Below, one piece after another: positions 58,395 through 64,000 of a DNA stretch of 64,000 bases (positions within the stretch are counted from its first letter, which is position 1; every line of letters starts with the position of its first letter). This DNA is from Aplidium turbinatum (taxonomy: Eukaryota > Chordata > Ascidiacea > Aplousobranchia > Polyclinidae): NCBI GenBank assembly GCA_918807975.1, contig OU964934.1:14012001-14076000 (forward strand), read 5' to 3'. Both the position numbers and the translations under genes were made by a program. The notes beneath the pieces were generated by a model that was not told the DNA's origin, made no database searches, and saw nothing but the letters and a program-made list of their open reading frames with translations.

Positions 58395-58790
58395 AACACA
58401 GTATCGTCGTTTGAGCCTCTGGGGTCGAGGGTCTATCCTTTTACCACCCCAGATTCACGATGTTCCCAGACTACACTGGAAGGCTACTAGAGAGCAGCTA
58501 GTCTTTGGTTTCATTATTCATGACACGCAGACCTTCCCCTCCTTTTAGGAGGCTTGAAGATGGTACAGTCATTGATGGGTGGTCTGCGGTCTGTTGCTCG
58601 GCACCACATACACAGGAGGAGGAAGATGTCATGCCCCATTGGTACATGGTTGAGCGGAAATCTCGACGTCCGAACGAAGACGGTTGAGACGCACAAATGC
58701 CCGTCTTTGTAGAGTCGGCGTCGGAGAGAGGGCGTGTGTCGGAAATTCGCGCTAACACTGAGGCAGCCAATTTACTTCATTGACGCGTAC
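58395..58790 (-). mobile_element. LINE (family A) 3' end, left arm of an inverted pair
   Basis: The minus strand encodes FRSTMYQWGMTSSSSCVCGA and EQQTADH, the Cys/His tail of the family; the 3' UTR runs to about 58395. It is inverted relative to the copy at 58885-59135. Confidence 0.8.
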
Positions 58791-58884
58791 AACACTGAAA
58801 ATAGTTTATAACTCCATGGAGTTTACATCATACATTTAGGCTGCTATGACTACAACATATCTCCTCCTGTGAATGTGATGTTCA

Positions 58885-59135
58885 ACCATGTACCAATGGG
58901 GAATGACATCTTCCTCCTCCTGTGAATGTGGTGCCCAGCAACAGACCGCAGACCACATCATCAATGACTGTACCATCTTCAAGCCTCCTAAAGGGAGGGG
59001 AAGGTCTGCGTGTCATGGATGATGAAACCAAAGACTGGCTGCTCTCAAGTAGCCTTCCAGTGTAGTCTGGGAACATCGTGACTCTGGGGTGGTAAAAGGA
59101 TAGACCCTCGGCCCCAGAGGCTCACACGACAACGA
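58885..59135 (+). mobile_element. LINE (family A) 3' end, right arm of an inverted pair
   Basis: Plus-strand copy: CCTCCTGTGAATGTGGTGCC, CAGACCACATCATCAATGAC and the 3' UTR CCTCGGCCCCAGAGGCTCAC ending near CGACAACGACGA. With the copy at 58395-58790 it makes a ~250 bp arm inverted repeat around a ~95 bp centre. Confidence 0.8.
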
Positions 59136-59254
59136 CGATTACAACATCATTAGCAAGTGCGTCACCAGAAGGTAACTAATATCAGTTTGTTCGACCTTCT
59201 TTGCTTTCACAGATACGCTCACACGTTGCGTGAACGTGAGGAGTATATTCAACC

Positions 59255-59435
59255 CAGGCCCGTAGCCATCCGGGGACCAGGGGGGGGGGCCCGGCCCCCC
59301 CTACCTAAAAAAATTTCGCCCCCCTGGAAAAATCCCAACATTCTCGAGCAACAGCTACAATTAATGATTCAATTTTTTCGGCCCCCCTCTAAAAAAAATT
59401 GGCCCCCCTTGCTCTGCGGTCTGGCTACGGCCCTG
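59255..59435. mobile_element. hAT-type MITE
   Basis: Ends CAGGCCCGTAGCCATCCGGG and, inverted, CAGGGCCGTAGCCAGACCGC, with an exact ATTCAACC duplication (59247-59254, 59436-59443). It is rich in C-tracts and non-coding. Confidence 0.93.
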
Positions 59436-59693
59436 ATTCAACCACCCTAAACACAGTAGTGATGATTTGACAAACATCCATCGAAAGTACTATGACTGAA
59501 CAAGAAATGTGAAACTTGTTTCATAAATTTATACAGTGTAGGCCATCCAACTTTGGTTTATATTGTATATCAAGTTAGGACGTCGCGTAGGAATTAACTG
59601 GCAATAAATTTGTAGAACAAAAGAAGCATAAAATCTGTTTAAAAGTTTTAATAATAGCCTATAGGCTACTATAGCCTATTAAGCCTAGTTCAT

Positions 59694-59699
59694 TTTATT
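59694..59699 (-). promoter_or_regulatory. Candidate polyadenylation signal of NUTF2
   Basis: AATAAA on the minus strand about 57 bp after the NUTF2 stop codon. Confidence 0.5.
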
Positions 59700-59755
59700 T
59701 CTACATATACAATACGTTACACCACAAGGTAGCTCAGAGTTGGGCAGATATTGTA

Positions 59756-60522
59756 TTAAGCGTGATGCAAATTTAAGCGGAAAATGTCGTTGAGTATGTA
59801 GCAATGCTTATCTTGTGTCCTCAAGGTGAAGCATTGTGAAAATCCGTGAGGAGCATCATCATCAGTCTGAAAAAATAATGAGTACGGTATCACAAATTGT
59901 CAAACCACGAGACTTGTAAATAGACTACTCAAAGCCATTATCAAACTTTATGAATTTTCCGACGAACATTACTGATAGCCAGGTAGCCTATTGTAATTTT
60001 TAACATTTTAAAATAACATACCGGTAACAGTTTCAACAGGTGATTAAGCGCCCGAATTTATGAAAGATGAAACGGCAAAAACACATTGAACCTCTTCGCT
60101 TCTCGGAATATGCGCTTGAGCAACGCATGCCAATGACATCTCTCCATTCAGTGGCACCAAGTGAATAATTCACAGACCACATCACTTCAAGTCTTTAACA
60201 AAAAGTGGAAACTTCACTTTGTCAAACTCTTTGACCAAGCCATTGGTTTAAAGCCTCTACAAGTAGGCTATGCGATACTCTCAGGATTAAGCTCTGCAAG
60301 AGTTTTTTCGGTCCGAGGATAAACGTTTTCACAATCGATCTATCAAATTAGCCCTACTAGTTTTTAAATTGCAGTTGTTCTATAGTAAACGTCTACAAAT
60401 AAAGTGCCTACCTTAACTTGTCCGTTAACTAGGACCACTGCACATACTTCACCTGCGTCACCCAACAACGGCTGGGCATCTACAGTTGTGGTGGTATGCG
60501 CAATGTTGGTGAATGGTAAATT
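59756..60522 (-). CDS. NUTF2: Nuclear transport factor 2, last two coding exons (partial)
   Basis: Two minus-strand exons, 60412-60522 and 59756-59866, joined by a GT-AG intron in phase 0, give the last 73 residues. NLPFTNIAHTTTTVDAQPLL aligns with human SLPFQKIQHSITAQDHQP; DDDAPHGFSQCFTLRTQDKH and CYILNDIFRLNLHH align with DEDPIMGFHQMFLLKN and VCTNDMFRLALHNF. NUTF2 is a small homodimer that carries RanGDP into the nucleus and binds FxFG nucleoporins. The first ~54 residues are not found up to the right edge, so the 5' exons lie outside the window. Its visible intron-side flank holds a hAT-type element 173 bp from the exon. The closely related NXT export factors fit less well at the C-terminus. 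Confidence 0.88.
60100..60345 (+). mobile_element. SINE (family S1), 5'-decayed, in the NUTF2 intron
   Basis: TGCGCTTGAGCAACGCATGC, CTCCATTCAGTGGCACCAAG and GTCCGAGGATAAACG match the S1 body and tail; the tRNA-like head is not recognisable. Confidence 0.7.
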
Positions 60523-60694
60523 CTGTCAAGTGAATATTAGAAAGCATGTTTATTTTGATTTATTGGATTAAATTAGAGAAATGGTTCTTGGCGACTAAGC
60601 AGTGAAGAAGAATGGTAAAGTCATCTGACCGACGGTTTGAAGGCTATTATTTCGATCCCCTGCGAGAGCACGGGTGTTCGCAACATGCTAAATG

Positions 60695-61212
60695 CATTGA
60701 TGTACGCGTATACAAAAAATATTAACGCCGTCAGCGTAAACGCAAATGTTCGAAAAGCCATACGCCGTATGCGTCAACGTAACTTGTAAAAAAAGTGGCG
60801 GCGTCAGCGCATACACTAGCGTAAACTCATTTTGTTTGCTAGGTGCCAAACATTCACACGGTCTAAACCACTCGAGACAAACAAGTTTTATTTTGAATTT
60901 CCACGAAGAAACACAAGCGTCGGAAAGTGTTCATTTGACATTTTGCTGCGTTTTGGTTCCAATACGTCTTCGCCTATTGAAAACATTCTTTCAACTGCAG
61001 CGCTGGAAGGTATTGGCGTGTTGTAACGAAAAAAGACATTAAAAAGTATACGTTGACGCTATACGCTAAAAAACCGCGAAAACTTTACGGCGTAGCCTCA
61101 AGCGACAACTATCCAAAATAATGTGGCCGTAAGCGTTAACGTAAACAAAAAGTCTACGCCGCAAGTATACGGCGTAGAATAAGCGGCGTATACGTACAGT
61201 CGTACATCTCTG
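60695..61212 (-). mobile_element. hAT element, internally deleted
   Basis: Ends CATTGATGTACG and, inverted, CAGAGATGTACG, with an exact GCTAAATG duplication (60687-60694, 61213-61220). Both subterminal regions are dense in GCGTAAACG / ACGCTATACGC motifs. It keeps only the transposase C-terminus. Confidence 0.93.
60888..61025 (-). pseudogene. hAT transposase dimerisation-domain fragment
   Basis: A 45-codon minus-strand frame with its own stop reads YNTPIPSSAAVERMFSIGED then VLEPKRSKMSNEHFPTLVFL. It is closely parallel to the fragment at 32874, so the two hAT elements are relatives although their terminal motifs differ. No upstream part of the transposase is present. Confidence 0.88.
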
Positions 61213-61342
61213 GCTAAATGTGATGCAAGATTGGAAACAGCAGACTAGATGATTATGTAATAGCCTGTACTGCGTTATCGGATAAAAGCTTAAGTTAAGA
61301 TAAGCTTATTAAGGTTGACCACAACGTGACAGTAGGCTACTA

Positions 61343-61759
61343 TTCCAGTAAACATTTTTACTTGGCTGAACGTTGGCTGACGGTTGTTCGGGTTGGCTGA
61401 GGGTAGTGTAATTTTGCCAACTTTTGAAATATTTTAATTGAAGATACCTTCGAAGAATTGTTTAAGTTTGCTTCATGGTATTCCTTTTACAATTGTAATA
61501 GGACAATGAAAATGCCAAAAAAGTAGAATTAGGAAGTCGTTCTCGCCAATGTTGGTGTGCAGTTGTACAGAACGTTGGGCCAACGTCATTATTTGCGGGC
61601 GAACTACGGTAACCCTTTAATTTTTTTACGTTGGCCAAAAGATTTTAAAATAAGTTGGCCCAACTGCGACGAATGGTGCAAGATACGTTGGGTCAATAGA
61701 GGAGCACTATTTTACCAACTGTCACACTACGTTGGGCCGAGGTACAATGTTTGCTGGGA
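61343..61759. mobile_element. TA-flanked MITE with ACGTTGGGCC motifs
   Basis: Ends TTCCAGTAAACATT and, inverted, TCCCAGCAAACATT, each next to TA. ACGTTGG, ACGTTGGGCC and GGCCCAAC occur repeatedly inside in both orientations. Non-coding. Confidence 0.72.
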
Positions 61760-61816
61760 TATGGTATACTAGTCGTAGGCAGGTTAGGCTATTAGGCTAC
61801 TTGCCACCAACATAAC

Positions 61817-62760
61817 ATAAGGCACCTGCAGCTAATAAGGCCCGCTAATTTTCAAACCTCAATATTTTTATAAATACTGCATAATTTTGAACGAAACTTG
61901 GAACGAGGATACTTTGGGTCTATCTAAACAACATATCTATAAAACAAGTTTCTAAGTAAAAGGGGTTGTAAAATATTAAAAAATTTAAAAAAATCTCAAG
62001 CGGGCCTTATTAGATGCACGTGTTGTGAATAAGGCCCGGTTTGAATTAGCACCAAAAGTGATGGAAAAGGTGTATTTTCACTATAACAACAACACAAAAC
62101 AAATTCTAATCAACAACACAGGCACATATCTAATAATTAAATACACAGAAACAACTATTCCTTCCCCCGCTCCATGCTCCATTTTTTAAAAATTGACATG
62201 GTGTTTTTAGATATGGTAGGGATGATAAAGTATTTTGATTCTGAAATTATGATATTTCCATTGCAATAACAAATTGGATTAATGGTGTAACAAGAATTTT
62301 TAGGTCACTCAAGTCTTTAACCCTCACTTTCTTAACCAGGGGTGCACAACGTTACCCCAGGGGCCCATGGGCCTCATTACAAAAATTAGCTTAGTCTGAT
62401 CATCATTATCAGTCTTGCTTTAATTAGAAAAAAAGTTCAAATTTATTGGTTTTACTGCATCAGCATGTACATATCTTTCACATAAAATGCAAAAAAACGG
62501 AAGTCAAAGCGGTTTGTTAACTGCAGAACAGTCTAAAATATGTCTAAATTAATAAAACCACTCAATTTCAGTCCCCCCAAACTTCAACTTTCCGTAACTC
62601 AAAAAGTTCTCAACTTTAGGCTATGAAACTTTACCAGTTAGTCTCAATTCACCATAGCACCAATCAGAGCTTCCAATTTTGTTTAAAAGGTTTGTAACAA
62701 CGGAGATCCAGGGGGTGGGCCTTATTACTGGCCGGGCCTTATTAGCTGCATATGCCTTAT
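61817..62760. mobile_element. Non-autonomous DNA transposon with ATAAGGCCCG motifs
   Basis: Left end ATAAGGCACCTGCAGCTAAT and, from the right, ATAAGGCATATGCAGCTAAT; both continue AAGGCCCG. An internal inverted copy lies near 61999-62040. A CAGGGGTGCACAACGTTACC sequence near 62338 may be the end of a second, nested element. No coding frame or target duplication found. Confidence 0.75.
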
Positions 62761-63005
62761 TTAAAGGTTAGTCGAGAGCATACGTGTATGATGACTTCGG
62801 TTGTTTCTTTTAAGGTTGAAAGAGATAGAATAGGGTAATTATATTGTCAATTTTATAAGTAAACTTATAACTTATTAAGCTAAACTAGCCTGATGGTAAG
62901 CAATAAGCAAAAATTGCAGCGCTCAAAACACCTAAAACAACTGAACGCCTGCTTTGTAAAAGTTTTAAAAACTTGACTTATAGCCTTTTTTCCACCCTCT
63001 GTGCC
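62761..63005. other. Spacer in the NUTF2 upstream region
   Basis: Nothing recognised. Confidence 0.3.
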
Positions 63006-63284
63006 CAGGCCCGCATTTAGGGGGGGCAGAGGGTGCAGGTGCCCCGGGCCCCCCGACTTTTAAAGGCCCCCCCCTACGTGGAAGAATGTGATTTTGTGTT
63101 ATTTTTTTTTCTTTCAGCCTTTGAAGTCCCTACAAAATGCTGTGCAGTGGTGGATTAATGCTACTGTATACGAAGAGGTATTTTTTCGCTCCGCAGTTTT
63201 CGCGCCGCAGGCGCGAAAATTTTTTTGCATGGGGGCTCCCGATCTAAAAGTGCCCCGGCCCCCCATCAGCTAAATTCGGCCCTG
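63006..63284. mobile_element. hAT-type MITE
   Basis: Left end CAGGCCCGCATTTAGGGGGG; right end, inverted, CAGGGCCGAATTTAGCTG. An exact TCTGTGCC duplication flanks it (62998-63005, 63285-63292). Non-coding. Confidence 0.93.
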
Positions 63285-63292
63285 TCTGTGCC

Positions 63293-63756
63293 ACGAATTG
63301 AAGCAGTTTCTGGTATTTTAAATTTGTTTCTGCATTTTTTATTCCTATCTGTGCTTTCTATCTAGATAAACCAAACCCATTTAACAAAAATTTTCTCTGT
63401 CCTGACTATGATAGCCTACATGTTAAATAAAAACTAAGCTTAACCTACATACAGTAAGCTTTTTCATAATGTTTTCTTTGCCGTAAAATAGCTCTCCTTC
63501 GAAGGACATGTACGATTGATCTACCTATAAATATTAAGCTTGATTAGTAGTGTAAGACCAACTAGGCCTCCTTTTTACAGTAGCCAAGTCATAGTCTATG
63601 CTGAATAAAAGCCTATGCAGTTTATTATAAAAGATCATAGCCTACCAATTCTTTTTTATAGCCGATTTTCCGACGTAGGCTAGGTACAGGAGGTATGTGA
63701 TTTTTTAATTTTATTTAAGTTTTTTGATGCTGCATTCGTTGAATTTTAACCTACAC
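63293..63756. other. Spacer
   Basis: No exon of NUTF2 or other gene recognised; several TAGGCTA/TAGCCTA words. Confidence 0.3.
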
Positions 63757-64000
63757 ACAGGGACGTTGACAGGGGGGTCTAGGTGGTACTTTTGGACGCG
63801 GGCCCGGAATATTTAAGGGGCCTGGATTTAAAAAATTCTCCGCGACTTCAAACATTATCAAGATCCTAATATAATCAGATCTGAAGGAATTGCCATCATA
63901 GGTTAAAACATCCATTTCAGCCGTCAGACGGTGAAGTACCGGGCCTCCTTCTGGGTACCGGGCCCACTTCAGCTTTCTGGTGGTAAAATAGCCACTTCTG
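63757..64000 (+). mobile_element. Non-autonomous hAT-type element (GTTGACAGGGG family), cut by the window edge
   Basis: Starts near AGGGACGTTGACAGGGGGGT and continues GTACTTTTGGACGCGGGCCC, as in the minus-strand copy at 53246-53430. The CCGGGCC / GGTACCGGGCCC stretch near 63940-63970 is part of the element; the other end is not visible. Confidence 0.65.

Noticed and set aside
1-64000. LTR retrotransposon, Polinton or other virus-derived element
   Set aside because: No long terminal direct repeats, gag/pol, capsid or viral polymerase similarity was noticed anywhere.

Overview
This is AT-rich animal nuclear DNA with intron-bearing genes and a heavy load of DNA transposons, tRNA-derived SINEs and LINE fragments. 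The protein genes are clearly metazoan (PSMB3, MBIP, POMK, POLR3B, NUTF2). Moderate introns, TE-rich spacers and divergence from the vertebrate proteins fit an invertebrate, perhaps a deuterostome such as a tunicate. That placement is a weak inference; no species can be named.

Layout. 200-4765: a degenerate 4.6 kb DNA transposon with ~490 bp inverted ends. 5822-6439 (+): intronless PSMB3, a 20S proteasome beta subunit. 7855-13524 (+): MBIP in seven exons. 13525-17298: repeat-filled spacer. 17299-21739 (+): a five-exon gene of unknown function. 22875-29309 (-): POMK in six exons, with a LINE, a nested hAT element and a telomere-motif foldback in its first intron. 29310-35595: TE-dense spacer with LINE, SINE and two hAT-type elements. 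35596-52617 (+): POLR3B, second-largest subunit of RNA polymerase III, recovered as 24 exons encoding 1135 residues. 52618-59755: spacer with no host gene recognised. 59756-60522 (-): the last two coding exons of NUTF2, whose start lies beyond the window. 60523-64000: NUTF2 intron or upstream DNA filled with MITEs.

The genes are unrelated housekeeping genes, not an operon-like unit. MBIP and the unknown gene point the same way; the unknown gene and POMK are convergent. POMK and POLR3B are divergent, about 6.3 kb apart.

The most distinctive content is repetitive. At least eleven insertions have inverted ends and exact or 7-of-8 8-bp target duplications (hAT-type). A ~90 bp fully palindromic MITE family has about eight copies. 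A 599 bp near-perfect palindrome sits in POLR3B intron 3. A tandem array beside POLR3B exon 3 has copied the exon's own 5' splice site. No CRISPR array, operon, LTR element, Polinton or other virus-derived element was recognised.
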